Below, piece after piece: positions 36,978 to 46,279 of a DNA stretch of 64,000 nucleotides. The DNA is from Pigmentibacter sp. JX0631 (GTDB lineage Bacteria > Bdellovibrionota_B > Oligoflexia > Silvanigrellales > Silvanigrellaceae). Below the pieces are notes generated by a model, which saw only the letters and a list, made by a program, of their open reading frames with translations, was not told the DNA's origin and ran no database searches. The position numbers and the translations under genes were made by a program. Each line of letters opens with the position of its first letter. The stretch's first letter is position 1. The DNA lies in assembly GCF_029873255.1 (NCBI RefSeq), contig NZ_CP123622.1:682501-746500 (forward strand), given 5' to 3'.

Positions 36978-39900
36978 TTTTTTTGTAAGATGGGAGGAGG
37001 TGGAGGAATATCATCATTTCCTTTATCTCCAGGTCTCGCCTTTGGCAACTCCTCATCATCAGCTGAATCAAGCGATGATTTATCTTCATTTGTTTGTTTA
37101 CCTGAAAAACTAGATAAAGGTACAGGAACGACAGGTGCTGAATTTGCTTGTTTTTCTGGACTTTCAGTCGTCGATTCTGAAGTGCCTAAACTTATAACTG
37201 GTGCTGAAGGTGGTGGAACGGGATTGTAAAAAGACACCTTTCGTTTTGGAATAAATACTCCATCCGAAGTTGAACCTTGTAAATATACTTTAAATAAACG
37301 TTGTCCAGTATCAGAATAATCGTTTGCATAAGGATTATCTACCTGTGATTTTTCGTCATCATCAGGGTCTTGAGCAGACACTGTTACTCCTGAATTTATT
37401 GGAACAATGACTTGTGAAAGTCCAGAACCATAATCAAAAGGAATCACATGGGCTTTCTTACTATGTAAAAATTTCCAATCTAGTTTTTCCGCATAATCCT
37501 GATCTTTAATAATTGCTACAGCAATTGCTTCCCAAGCAGGAATTGCTGCACCACCATAAACACGATATCCTTTGCGCACCATCGGTTCATTACTGTCATA
37601 ACCTATATAAGTAGCTATGGTAAAAGAATTATCTGGAGATAAAATATCTCCTTTTGAAGTAGGATAAGGTAAAAATCCAACGTAAGTACCATTTTTGTAT
37701 TCATTTGTGGTACCAGTTTTACCAAATGCAGGAACTTTAATTGGTGAAGATATTAATTGCTTATCAATTTCATCATCATTAGAACGTAAAACTACACTTT
37801 TATTTAATACAAAAGCTGTACCTGCTGTTACCGTTCCTCGCAAAGTATTTAATGTAGGAGCAGAATAAAAATTATCTGAAAATTGGTATTCTTTAGCTTT
37901 CGCTTCCCATAATAAATTTCCATTAGCATCTTCAATACGTTTTATGAGCAGTAATTGATTAGGTTGCGCGTTATTAAAGTAACGATATGTTTTTCCAGAC
38001 AAAAATGTTTGGTACATTAAAGCAAGGTCTGCAAGAGTAACATCATTAGAACCTAGAGAAAAAGATGGAACCCATTTTAGTGGTTCTTGAACTCCCATAT
38101 CGTTTACCATATTTGCAGCATAATACATTGCTAAAGAATATTTAAAGTCAGAATTCCAATATAGTCTTTCAAGCGCAGGAGCTGATTGAATATCTTTCCA
38201 TTTTTTACTTAAGTCTGCATTTATGGAGTCAATTATAGATATAGAAACAATACCATCAAGTAAAACAGAGGATGAATTTAGCAAACTAGAATTAGATTTT
38301 ACATAAGTTAACAGAGCATCAAAATTTAATGGAGTTAATTTTACAGGAGAAACTAAAGCTGATGTTACTTCTGGCTTCCAATAATTACTTCCTAAAAATA
38401 CCAGATTTCCATCATCTGTTTTTGCAAATGAAGATAGTAAATCTCTATCAACTTCTGCAAGATTATCACCTCCTACAATTTTATTAAGAGATTCTATAGC
38501 TTTTTTAGCTTGCACAGCCAACTTGTTCCAACGTAACAAATTATTTTTTAAAATATTTAATCTTAATTCTTTTTCTTTTGGAGGCAATTCTTTATCATCT
38601 GCAATTAATTGTTCTTGTTTTTCAAAACCATTTCCATAATGTAAAGTTCTTAGAAAAATCTTTAATCGATTATTTCCAATTACACTTAAATCAGAAAGTA
38701 GATCTGTTTTTACTTTTTCTAAAATTCCACTTTTTATATAAATTTCATTATCAGCAGAAGCATTAAATTTATTAGCAATTAAGCTTAATGTTTGTTCTAA
38801 AGACTTTCCTTTGCCAGAAATTTCTAGAAAACTTAATAAATCAAGATATTGATCATATGTTAATTTATCTAACAAATGTTTCAATAACCATACACTTGAT
38901 AAGTTTTCAGATTTTGCTCCGGCACCCAATATTGTTGTTTCTAAACTACTAATTGCGTGATCTGGTCGAGGAAAATAAAAGACTCCTTGCCATATAAAGG
39001 CATCTCGAATGTTAGGTAAAGGATCTAGAACTGTCCAACCTAACTGCTGAGCCGCATAATATACTGGCAATTTAAAAGAAGAACCTGGTTGTCGTTCTGC
39101 AAAAATAGCACGGTTATATTCATTAGATGAAAATCCACCAGCCATTGCTACAATTTTTCCTTTATCCAAAACAATAGCAGCACCCTGTACTCTGGGTCTT
39201 GACTCTAAATCACAAAATAATTGATTTTCTTTAATTTTGCTCACACTTGTTAACACATATTGCCCAACATGAATTGAAGACAACAAAGCTTCTAAAGATT
39301 TTTTCTTTCCTCTTTTATAAGGCTGATCGGCAATGATAGCTGTTCTACCTAACGCATCTGTGTTGATAATACAGGTAGGTATTCCAAAACTAACTGTTAC
39401 TTTTTCATTTTCAGAGCTTTTGTCGATTGATTCTACTTTACCTACATAGAATCCATATAAGTCAGGACGCTGAATATTTACAAAATTTGATTGAGGTTCA
39501 GCACTAAAACCATTTAAAATAATTTGTATTCGGCTTAAATTTTGCCTTAAACCATATTGAGAAGCTGATTGAATATTTTTTTCAAGAGTAGTTGTTAACC
39601 TTAATCCCATAGTTCCAACTTCATCAACATTATTCGCACCAATTGCAGTTAATATTTCTGGTCTTGACAATTGTTTTAAGATTATTTGATTCACGGCTAA
39701 TTCATTAAATTGAAATTTTCCTTGATTAAATGGAACTTGCTCTTTTACTGATTCTTCATATTGCTGTTTAGTTATTTTTTGAGTTTTAAGCAATCTTTCA
39801 AGAACATAATTCTTTCTAATCAATGCTTCTCTTCTAGCTTTTTCTTGGGCAACAACAGAAGTTTTAGTAAAAGGATTATACTTTTCAGGACCTTTAACAC

Positions 39901-40516
39901 TTCCTGCAATAAAAGCAGATTCAATTAAATTTAAATCTTCTACATTTTTATTAAAGTAATACTTAGCTGCTACTCCAACACCTCTTCCGTTACCGGTTAC
40001 ATGAAACTGATTTAAATAAAATTCAAGAATTTGATCTTTAGAATACATTTTTTCAAGTTTAAAAGCATTTATCATTTCTTGAAATTTTGTATATATATCT
40101 GTTTCTTTTCGCCCAAATAAATTTTTCACCGTTTGCTGAGTAATTGTTGAAGCGCCTTGTCTGGTTTTAAAAATAATATTATGAATCGCAGCGCGAAGTA
40201 TACCCTTTGGATCTATACCAATATTTGTATAGAAATCTTCATCTTCTGCAGCAACAATAGAATCTTTCATTGCTTGTGGGATTTGATCGATATTTACATA
40301 AATTCTATGCTCTTGACCAAACAAACTCCCTAATTGAGATTGACCATCAGCATAATATAAAACAGTTTCTTTTGAAAGAATATCGATAATTCTTGTTTTT
40401 TCAAAGTCAGCATAGTTTCCTGCATACACCTGCCAAGCTACATAACCAATTCCACCAAATAATGGTACGCAAGAAAGGAAAATTAAAAACAAAAAAAGGA
40501 AGAGAATCTTTTTCAT
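36974..40516 (-). CDS. Class A penicillin-binding protein with a large insertion
   Basis: Bifunctional peptidoglycan synthase of the PBP1A type (glycosyltransferase GT51 plus transpeptidase). After one N-terminal membrane helix come GT51 motifs EDEDFYTNIGIDPKG and GASTITQQTVKNLFG. Transpeptidase motifs are SSFK (PGSSFKLPVYY), SEN (KSENLSSVWLL) and KTGT (FGKTGTTNEYKNGTY). At 1180 residues it is far longer than the usual 750-850. About 240 extra residues lie between the SxN motif and the conserved PSFSLGSNDVT block, and the C-terminus ends in a Ser/Pro/acidic tail. The frame starts at 40537, but GGAG before ATG 40516 supports MKKILFLF. It is divergent from lgt. Confidence 0.92.
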   Translation of the reverse strand: MKKILFLFLFLIFLSCVPLFGGIGYVAWQVYAGNYADFEKTRIIDILSKETVLYYADGQSQLGSLFGQEHRIYVNIDQIPQAMKDSIVAAEDEDFYTNIGIDPKGILRAAIHNIIFKTRQGASTITQQTVKNLFGRKETDIYTKFQEMINAFKLEKMYSKDQILEFYLNQFHVTGNGRGVGVAAKYYFNKNVEDLNLIESAFIAGSVKGPEKYNPFTKTSVVAQEKARREALIRKNYVLERLLKTQKITKQQYEESVKEQVPFNQGKFQFNELAVNQIILKQLSRPEILTAIGANNVDEVGTMGLRLTTTLEKNIQSASQYGLRQNLSRIQIILNGFSAEPQSNFVNIQRPDLYGFYVGKVESIDKSSENEKVTVSFGIPTCIINTDALGRTAIIADQPYKRGKKKSLEALLSSIHVGQYVLTSVSKIKENQLFCDLESRPRVQGAAIVLDKGKIVAMAGGFSSNEYNRAIFAERQPGSSFKLPVYYAAQQLGWTVLDPLPNIRDAFIWQGVFYFPRPDHAISSLETTILGAGAKSENLSSVWLLKHLLDKLTYDQYLDLLSFLEISGKGKSLEQTLSLIANKFNASADNEIYIKSGILEKVKTDLLSDLSVIGNNRLKIFLRTLHYGNGFEKQEQLIADDKELPPKEKELRLNILKNNLLRWNKLAVQAKKAIESLNKIVGGDNLAEVDRDLLSSFAKTDDGNLVFLGSNYWKPEVTSALVSPVKLTPLNFDALLTYVKSNSSLLNSSSVLLDGIVSISIIDSINADLSKKWKDIQSAPALERLYWNSDFKYSLAMYYAANMVNDMGVQEPLKWVPSFSLGSNDVTLADLALMYQTFLSGKTYRYFNNAQPNQLLLIKRIEDANGNLLWEAKAKEYQFSDNFYSAPTLNTLRGTVTAGTAFVLNKSVVLRSNDDEIDKQLISSPIKVPAFGKTGTTNEYKNGTYVGFLPYPTSKGDILSPDNSFTIATYIGYDSNEPMVRKGYRVYGGAAIPAWEAIAVAIIKDQDYAEKLDWKFLHSKKAHVIPFDYGSGLSQVIVPINSGVTVSAQDPDDDEKSQVDNPYANDYSDTGQRLFKVYLQGSTSDGVFIPKRKVSFYNPVPPPSAPVISLGTSESTTESPEKQANSAPVVPVPLSSFSGKQTNEDKSSLDSADDEELPKARPGDKGNDDIPPPPPILQKN

Positions 40517-40636
40517 ATAAACTCCAAAATCAAGCATACTTTATTACTCATTGCTTGCTTGATCAAAGCAACCTACTGTCATACAGAAAGCTAGTGTATG
40601 ATAATTTTCAAAGCATACAAGAGGAGACAGCAAGAC

Positions 40637-41794
40637 ATGATACCATCTCAATCTTATTGGACATTTGACTTAAGTCCCTTTGTTTTTCAAGTCAAAAATA
40701 TTAATTTCAATTGGGTGACTACCTGGTGGGGTATACTTTCTCTCCTAGTTGTCTTTGGTGGGGGTTATTTTTTTACACGTTTGCAAATTCAAAATACGAA
40801 ACAAGAATTGAAAGAACCAAATAATTCTTACTTAACAAAAAAATTACAGAATTGGGAGCTTATTCAAACTATTCTTATTTATTGCTTTGTTGTGTTTGGA
40901 ATTTTGTATTGTCTTCAAATTTTAAATGTAAATTGGGGCTTACGTTGGTATAGCACGATGTACCTGATCGGTTTTATAGCCGTATACATTGGCTGTATGC
41001 ATTGGATTCGGAAAAAAACTCTAATGTTAACTGAAGCCATGCTAATGAATTTAATTACATTTTGTATTCTGGGTATGCTAATAGGAGCAAGACTCGTTTA
41101 TGTTTTTGTTTATAATTGGGACTACTACAAAGATCGTCCCCTTGACGCAATCGCTACTTGGGAAGGTGGGCTTTCATTTCATGGTGGAATAATCGGTGTT
41201 TCATTAGCTATTATTTTTTATTGTAGAAAAAACAAAATTCCTTTTTTCCATTTAACCGACAAATTAGTGCGAATTATTCCAATTGGTATCGGCATGGGAA
41301 GAATTGGAAATTTTTTAAATGGCGAGCTCTGGGGACGCGCTGTTGAAAGTAATATTCCTTGGGCAATTATTTTTCCTGAAGGAGGTAATGTTGCAAGACA
41401 CCCCAGTCAAATATATCAAAGTTTAGGTGAAGGCTGGGGGTTATTTGTTACTTTATTTATAATTTCACGTTGGAAACATAAAGAAGGTACAATATCAGCC
41501 TGTTTCATTATGTTTTACTGTATATACAGATTTATCGTCGAATATTTTAGAGCTGCAGATGCGCAAATTAATTATTTCTATTTAAATACTTTTTCATGGC
41601 AACCATTAAATGCTTTTCCAGGAACACCAAGCTGGCAAATAGTTACAATGGGACAAATATTATGCTTCTTCTTCTTTTTCTTTGGATGCTTTTTAATGTA
41701 TTTATCCAGGAAAAATGTTTTCGAAGGAAGTAAAGAATGGCAAACCAGAATGGATCAATTTTCCAAAATTCATAGCGCTGAGAAAAAGAAATGA
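40637..41794 (+). CDS. lgt: Prolipoprotein diacylglyceryl transferase, N-terminally extended
   Basis: Lgt adds diacylglycerol to the lipobox cysteine of prolipoproteins in the inner membrane. Core motifs are present: WYSTMYLIGF, LSFHGGIIGVSLAI, the signature RIGNFLNGELWGR and ARHPSQIYQSLGEG. At 385 residues it is about 90 longer than E. coli Lgt. The extra N-terminal part carries additional membrane helices and begins with a segment (FDLSPFVFQVKNINFNW) resembling the normal Lgt start, so the usual N-terminus seems split by an insertion. The longest frame starts at 40598; GAGGAGA before ATG 40637 favours the shorter form. It heads a long plus-strand run. Confidence 0.93.
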   Translation: MIPSQSYWTFDLSPFVFQVKNINFNWVTTWWGILSLLVVFGGGYFFTRLQIQNTKQELKEPNNSYLTKKLQNWELIQTILIYCFVVFGILYCLQILNVNWGLRWYSTMYLIGFIAVYIGCMHWIRKKTLMLTEAMLMNLITFCILGMLIGARLVYVFVYNWDYYKDRPLDAIATWEGGLSFHGGIIGVSLAIIFYCRKNKIPFFHLTDKLVRIIPIGIGMGRIGNFLNGELWGRAVESNIPWAIIFPEGGNVARHPSQIYQSLGEGWGLFVTLFIISRWKHKEGTISACFIMFYCIYRFIVEYFRAADAQINYFYLNTFSWQPLNAFPGTPSWQIVTMGQILCFFFFFFGCFLMYLSRKNVFEGSKEWQTRMDQFSKIHSAEKKK

Positions 41795-42603
41795 CTCAAG
41801 AACTCCCACCACAAATAGCTCCACAGCATTATGAAGAAAAATCTTCAAACTGGTCTAAGTTCAATCCTGGCGAGTGGAAACAGGATATTTTTACCATACC
41901 ACTCGAAATAGGATTAATTGCGGGTATAAATCAATTTAGTACTATCCATACAACATCCCTTTGGCCATTTAATGATGAAGTTGCAGATAAAGATCCTAAA
42001 GAAACAACCTATCCGCGTTCAAAACTTTTACCATATGCTTTGGGTACAAGCGCTGCTATTTTAGGTGGACTTAGTTTATATTCAAATGAATTCCCAACTT
42101 ACCGGCATAGTATTGGTTGGATACATGCACATCTACTAACAGAAGTTGCTACATCCACAGCTAAAGTTACCTTTCAAAGAAAAAGACCTTACTATGACAA
42201 AAAAGTATCTCAAGGAGGTACACTAGGAGCTGATGATAGATATTCTTTTTTTAGTGGTCATGCTTCCCATGCTTTTACTTTTGCTACCTATTCATCAGCT
42301 TTATTATTTCAATATTCAAACAGTTCAATACTAAATTGGACTTATGCCAGCCTTATTTATACGAGTGCAGGAGTTATAGCAGCCTCAAGAGTGACTGATA
42401 ATGCGCATTATACTAGTGATGTTATTACGGGGGCTATTGTTGGAACTTTAATTTCAGCTTTTGTCTTCTTTAGAGTTGAAGAAGTTAATACTAATAATAA
42501 GAAAGAGGAACAGATTATCTATAATTTTAATATGTCTCCTATTGCTTTCCGCGACGATACTAAGAATTCTTGGTATGGATTTAATGTAGAATTTAATATT
42601 TAA
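41791..42603 (+). CDS. PAP2-family phosphatase
   Basis: A 270-residue membrane phosphatase of the type 2 phosphatidic acid phosphatase superfamily. The three catalytic motifs are there: KVTFQRKRPYYDKK, FFSGHASHAFTFA and SRVTDNAHYTSDVITGAIVG. Such enzymes dephosphorylate lipid phosphates (undecaprenyl diphosphate, lipid A, phosphatidate) at the outer face of the inner membrane. Its ATG overlaps the lgt stop (ATGA), implying translational coupling. A short N-terminal part precedes the helices. Which lipid it acts on is unknown. Confidence 0.88.
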   Translation: MTQELPPQIAPQHYEEKSSNWSKFNPGEWKQDIFTIPLEIGLIAGINQFSTIHTTSLWPFNDEVADKDPKETTYPRSKLLPYALGTSAAILGGLSLYSNEFPTYRHSIGWIHAHLLTEVATSTAKVTFQRKRPYYDKKVSQGGTLGADDRYSFFSGHASHAFTFATYSSALLFQYSNSSILNWTYASLIYTSAGVIAASRVTDNAHYTSDVITGAIVGTLISAFVFFRVEEVNTNNKKEEQIIYNFNMSPIAFRDDTKNSWYGFNVEFNI

Positions 42604-42675
42604 TTAGGTTTCTCATTTTTTTATTCTTTTTTTTAAAAAAATAAACTAGTATCTTCAACAATGGAGGTATTACTT

Positions 42676-43161
42676 ATGAATTTTGCTCTTCCACCATCTA
42701 TTGCTTTATATTACTCTACTGCAAGTAACTTACCAAATGATCTAATTAATGAAGGATTTAACATTGGAACTTATTTTGGAAAATTAGCGTGTAATTTAAT
42801 TCTCGAAAACAGCAAAAATTGTCCTTTAACAACTTCTATAATTGAAGGTTCTTTGCAACAAAAAAAATCGAATGAATTTTTTTATGCTAAAAGTAAAGAA
42901 GAAAAAATTATAAATTCTGACATCTTATTATTCTTACCCGGTGGATTAGAAACTTTAGAGGATCTTCTATTTTGTTTTAATTATAATAAAAATTTAAACC
43001 TCAAAAAAACAATAATTATTTACAATTTTTCTAATTTTTACGAAAATCTTTTAAATTGGTTTGAAGAAGTTTCTTTAATTAATATTATAAATTCAAGCTC
43101 AGATCTTTTCTGCATATGCCAAAACCTTCATGAAATTAACTATTTTTTTAATGAGGAATAA
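42676..43161 (+). CDS. Divergent LOG-like (lysine decarboxylase-like) protein
   Basis: A 161-residue Rossmann-like protein resembling a reduced LOG family member (cytokinin-activating phosphoribohydrolase / TIGR00730). The best signature is FLPGGLETLEDLLFCF, corresponding to the family's PGGxGTxxE motif but with Glu-Thr in place of Gly-Thr. The upstream nucleotide-binding glycine motif is also weak. The protein may have lost or changed activity. The longest frame begins at 42661, but its start codon overlaps the RBS (GGAGG) for ATG 42676, which is preferred. It ends right at the start of lolA. Confidence 0.6.
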   Translation: MNFALPPSIALYYSTASNLPNDLINEGFNIGTYFGKLACNLILENSKNCPLTTSIIEGSLQQKKSNEFFYAKSKEEKIINSDILLFLPGGLETLEDLLFCFNYNKNLNLKKTIIIYNFSNFYENLLNWFEEVSLINIINSSSDLFCICQNLHEINYFFNEE

Positions 43162-43896
43162 ATGCCAAATACAAAATTTTTCAAATTTATTTTTATATTC
43201 TCCTTTTTTTTCTGGAATTATTCATTTTCTTTTGCTCAAAAAAATGAAGGAACAATGAATGATCAAAATTTTGAAAAAAAATATCTTGAAGTTTTAAAAA
43301 CAGCATCAAAGCAAGATTTTTTTTCCGTGAAATTCAAACAAGAAATATATTCTTCTCTGCGAGAAAAAATTTCACCTTCTGACGGTATTTTGTATATCAA
43401 AAAACCTGCATCATTTAGATTCGAAATTATTTCACCACGTCAAGAAATTTATGTATCAAATAGCAAAAATTTTTGGAAGTACATTCCAGAATTAAAACAT
43501 GCACAAAGCTTGCAAGCCAATGCAAATGAATTAGCCTTTGTTCAGTTGTTAACTAATCTAGCAAATATCAAAAAATTCTATAATGTATCTGTATGGGAAA
43601 AACCTGATGCACAAAAGATAAACGAGAACATAAATACACCGTATGTTAAATCTGACACTCCACCACCACAAAATGACGATGATATCCATTTAAGACTCAT
43701 CCCCAAAGAAGACAAACAGCAAAAAGTTTTATACGCTGTTATTCAGGTGAAGACAGGTCTCATTCAAGAGTTAAGAATTGTTCAAACCAACGGAAACCGA
43801 ACAAGATTACTTTTTAATGACTATTCTTCAAACAAATTTAGTGATGAAGTTTTTGAGTTTAAACCACCACAGGGAATCGTTGTGGATAAGCTATAA
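43162..43896 (+). CDS. lolA: Outer-membrane lipoprotein carrier protein LolA
   Basis: Periplasmic chaperone that carries lipoproteins from LolCDE to the outer membrane. The N-terminal signal peptide is clear (hydrophobic residues about 5-23, ending SFA). The mature protein has the LolA pattern: FFSVKFKQEIYSSLREK, GILYIKKPASFRFEI, YVSNSKNFWKYIPEL and the later GLIQELRIVQTNGNRTRLLF followed by FEFKPPQG. A Pro/Asp-rich insertion (about residues 160-175) is unusual. The start follows the previous stop with no gap, behind a GAGGA RBS. It shows that the host has an outer membrane. Confidence 0.87.
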   Translation: MPNTKFFKFIFIFSFFFWNYSFSFAQKNEGTMNDQNFEKKYLEVLKTASKQDFFSVKFKQEIYSSLREKISPSDGILYIKKPASFRFEIISPRQEIYVSNSKNFWKYIPELKHAQSLQANANELAFVQLLTNLANIKKFYNVSVWEKPDAQKINENINTPYVKSDTPPPQNDDDIHLRLIPKEDKQQKVLYAVIQVKTGLIQELRIVQTNGNRTRLLFNDYSSNKFSDEVFEFKPPQGIVVDKL

Positions 43897-43907
43897 AATG
43901 GGAAGGA

Positions 43908-45302
43908 ATGAACTACTTAGAATCTATTAAATCAATAATTTCTTGGAAAGCATTTATCGACATTTCATTGGTCGCTTTTTTGCTTTATCAAATTATATCA
44001 ATGCTTAAAGGAACTCGTGCAGCCCAAGTATTGATTGGTATGCTTGTTATTTTTATTACTTATGTATTCTCTAGCATGCTTCAATTTGATACTTTACATT
44101 GGATTATCAGTAAATTTTATTCCTCTTTTATTATTGTTGTAATAGTTTTATTTCAAGATGACATTCGTCGTTTGTTAACACGTTTTGGAAGAGGACCTTT
44201 TGCAACAGGTTTAGACTCTGTTTCCGGAACAAATATTATCGAAGAAATAACAAATGCTGCTAAATCATTGAGTCACGAACGAATAGGTGCCTTAATTGTA
44301 TTTGAGCGTTCTGTTGGATTAGATAAATTATACGATCACAGTATAATGCTTGATGCTGTTGTCTCTGAACAGCTTTTAAGCAGTATTTTTCAATCATTTT
44401 CTCCCTTACATGATGGTGCCGTAATCATAAAAAAAGATCGCATTAATTGCGCTTCTGCTCAGTTACCTCTCTCTAAAAATCCTAGATTTTCAAAAAAAAT
44501 GGGCACAAGACATAGTGCCGCGGTTGGAATTTCGGAAGAAACAGATGCTGTTGTTTTAGTTGTGAGTGAAGAAACTGGTAATATTTCGATAGCTTGGGAA
44601 GGTAACCTACAAAGGCAAAGTTCATCCGAAGCGGCAAGAAAAATGCTCTCTATTTTACTACTTCCTAGAGGACAGAATTCAAAAATAATGTATTGGTTTG
44701 AAAATTTTGTAATCTTTAAAATTCACAAAATATATGTAAAAAGTAAATCATTTATAAATTCTCCTTTTAATAAAAATTATAAAAAGAGTGACAAACAACT
44801 CCAGAGAAAAGTTTCATCACTTGAAACTCTGGCTATGCAACAAGCCGAGCTTTCTATGCAACAAGTAGAATACGAAAATAAAATTGCTTCAAATATTCCT
44901 AGTAATATTCATATTCGTTTTCCAAGAAGCTCAAAAATAAAGGATATAAAATCTAATGATATGCAATTTATTTCTAGCAATATTTTAAGCAAAAATCAAA
45001 ATTTAAATATTACTCAAAATATTAACGAAAATATATCAGAAGATGATAATGATATTATTGAGAATGATGATAATAAAAATAAAAATGGTAGCGAAAAAAA
45101 TAAGGCTTTAAAAGCCATTACAGAAATTGCCCCCGAAGATCGTTTTGATCCACCAATACCAAAATCACCTCCTCCCAGAGATGTTTCTATTGGCGGTATT
45201 CCATTAGATCCACCAATAGAGAAAAATAAAAAAGACGAAGAAAAAACCAAAAAGGAAGTAACAAACGGTAATGATAAAAAACAAAAGGATGAAGTAAAAT
45301 AA
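43908..45302 (+). CDS. cdaA: Diadenylate cyclase CdaA with long charged C-terminal tail
   Basis: Membrane diadenylate cyclase that joins two ATP into cyclic-di-AMP. Three N-terminal membrane helices (about residues 12-85) lead to the DAC domain, where the catalytic DGA (Asp169, LHDGAVII) and RHS (Arg201-His202, GTRHSAA) motifs are intact, with SEETGNISIAWEG near the domain end. The enzyme is usually about 270-280 residues; here another approx. 190 follow, low in complexity, with Asp/Asn/Lys runs and Pro-rich patches. The neighbours cdaR and glmM form the classic cluster. RBS GGAAGGA precedes ATG 43908. The role of the tail is unknown. Confidence 0.93.
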   Translation: MNYLESIKSIISWKAFIDISLVAFLLYQIISMLKGTRAAQVLIGMLVIFITYVFSSMLQFDTLHWIISKFYSSFIIVVIVLFQDDIRRLLTRFGRGPFATGLDSVSGTNIIEEITNAAKSLSHERIGALIVFERSVGLDKLYDHSIMLDAVVSEQLLSSIFQSFSPLHDGAVIIKKDRINCASAQLPLSKNPRFSKKMGTRHSAAVGISEETDAVVLVVSEETGNISIAWEGNLQRQSSSEAARKMLSILLLPRGQNSKIMYWFENFVIFKIHKIYVKSKSFINSPFNKNYKKSDKQLQRKVSSLETLAMQQAELSMQQVEYENKIASNIPSNIHIRFPRSSKIKDIKSNDMQFISSNILSKNQNLNITQNINENISEDDNDIIENDDNKNKNGSEKNKALKAITEIAPEDRFDPPIPKSPPPRDVSIGGIPLDPPIEKNKKDEEKTKKEVTNGNDKKQKDEVK

Positions 45303-46267
45303 TGCCAGTTGGACCTCAACAAGAAAATCTTTCAATAGCTAGAGAAATATTTAAATTAATAACCAATAATTTTTGGTTAAAAGTCCTATCTTTTTTATTT
45401 TCTATCGTTATTTTTTTCATTGTCAGAACTGATAAAGATTTAACCTTTGAAAAAGTTGCTAGAGTTAAACTAGTTACTTCATCTTCTATGATTATTCTTG
45501 GCCAAAAAGAAAGAACTTTAGATGTTACGATAAAGCAACAGAATACTATATTTTCAATTTCTCCAACTGACATTGAGTTAACTGGAGAAATTGAAATTAT
45601 TAGTGAAACTCCTGGGAAGGTTCGGATAAAAGTAGGAAGGGAAAATTTTCCAAGATTACCAAAACAGTATAATATGATAATTGAAAGACCTTATATCGAT
45701 GTAGATATTGATAAAATTCAAGAAAAAATACTTCCCATTCAGGCTGTTTTAAAAGGAGAACCTCAGCCAGGTTTAATGGTTGAACAAGTTAAAGTTACAC
45801 CTGCACAAATTAAAGTTTCCGGCGCAAGACAGCAACTAGCTAGAACTCAAAATATATTTACTATACCAATTGTGATAGAAGGTATAAGTAAAAATCTTAT
45901 TACTGATGCTAATATTGAACTAGAAGAATCTTCTGCTATTAAATCTATTGAAAAAAGTGTTGTTGTTGCAATAAGTTTAGGCCCGAAAAAATTTAATAGA
46001 ACCTTTCGTTCTGTCCCTATAGAAATTAAAAATATAGCGAAAAGAAATTTTTCTAAAATACAATTACGTCCAAGCTCTGTTGATGTTGAAGTATCAGGTC
46101 AACGAATTATACTGAACAAACTTGATCCTTCTGATGTTAGAGTTTTTATCGATGCGACAGATCTAAAACCAGGTTGGCAAGACAAACCTATTATCTTAAA
46201 AATCCCAGGAAATGTATCTTTAGTAAAGATCATTCCTGATTTCATTTCAGTTCATCTCAATCCTTAA
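45302..46267 (+). CDS. cdaR: CdaR-like YbbR-domain protein
   Basis: A 321-residue protein with one N-terminal membrane helix (WLKVLSFLFSIVIFFIV) followed by approx. 270 residues of YbbR-type beta repeats on the outer side (for example VEQVKVTPAQIKVSGARQQL, VPIEIKNIAKRNF and QLRPSSVDVEVSG). CdaR is the regulatory partner of CdaA in Gram-positives. Its start overlaps the cdaA stop by one base (TAATG), so the two are translationally coupled, and glmM follows 12 bases later. The sequence is divergent but position and repeats agree. Whether it activates or represses cyclase activity here is unknown. Confidence 0.85.
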   Translation: MPVGPQQENLSIAREIFKLITNNFWLKVLSFLFSIVIFFIVRTDKDLTFEKVARVKLVTSSSMIILGQKERTLDVTIKQQNTIFSISPTDIELTGEIEIISETPGKVRIKVGRENFPRLPKQYNMIIERPYIDVDIDKIQEKILPIQAVLKGEPQPGLMVEQVKVTPAQIKVSGARQQLARTQNIFTIPIVIEGISKNLITDANIELEESSAIKSIEKSVVVAISLGPKKFNRTFRSVPIEIKNIAKRNFSKIQLRPSSVDVEVSGQRIILNKLDPSDVRVFIDATDLKPGWQDKPIILKIPGNVSLVKIIPDFISVHLNP

Positions 46268-46279
46268 AGGCTATTTTTT

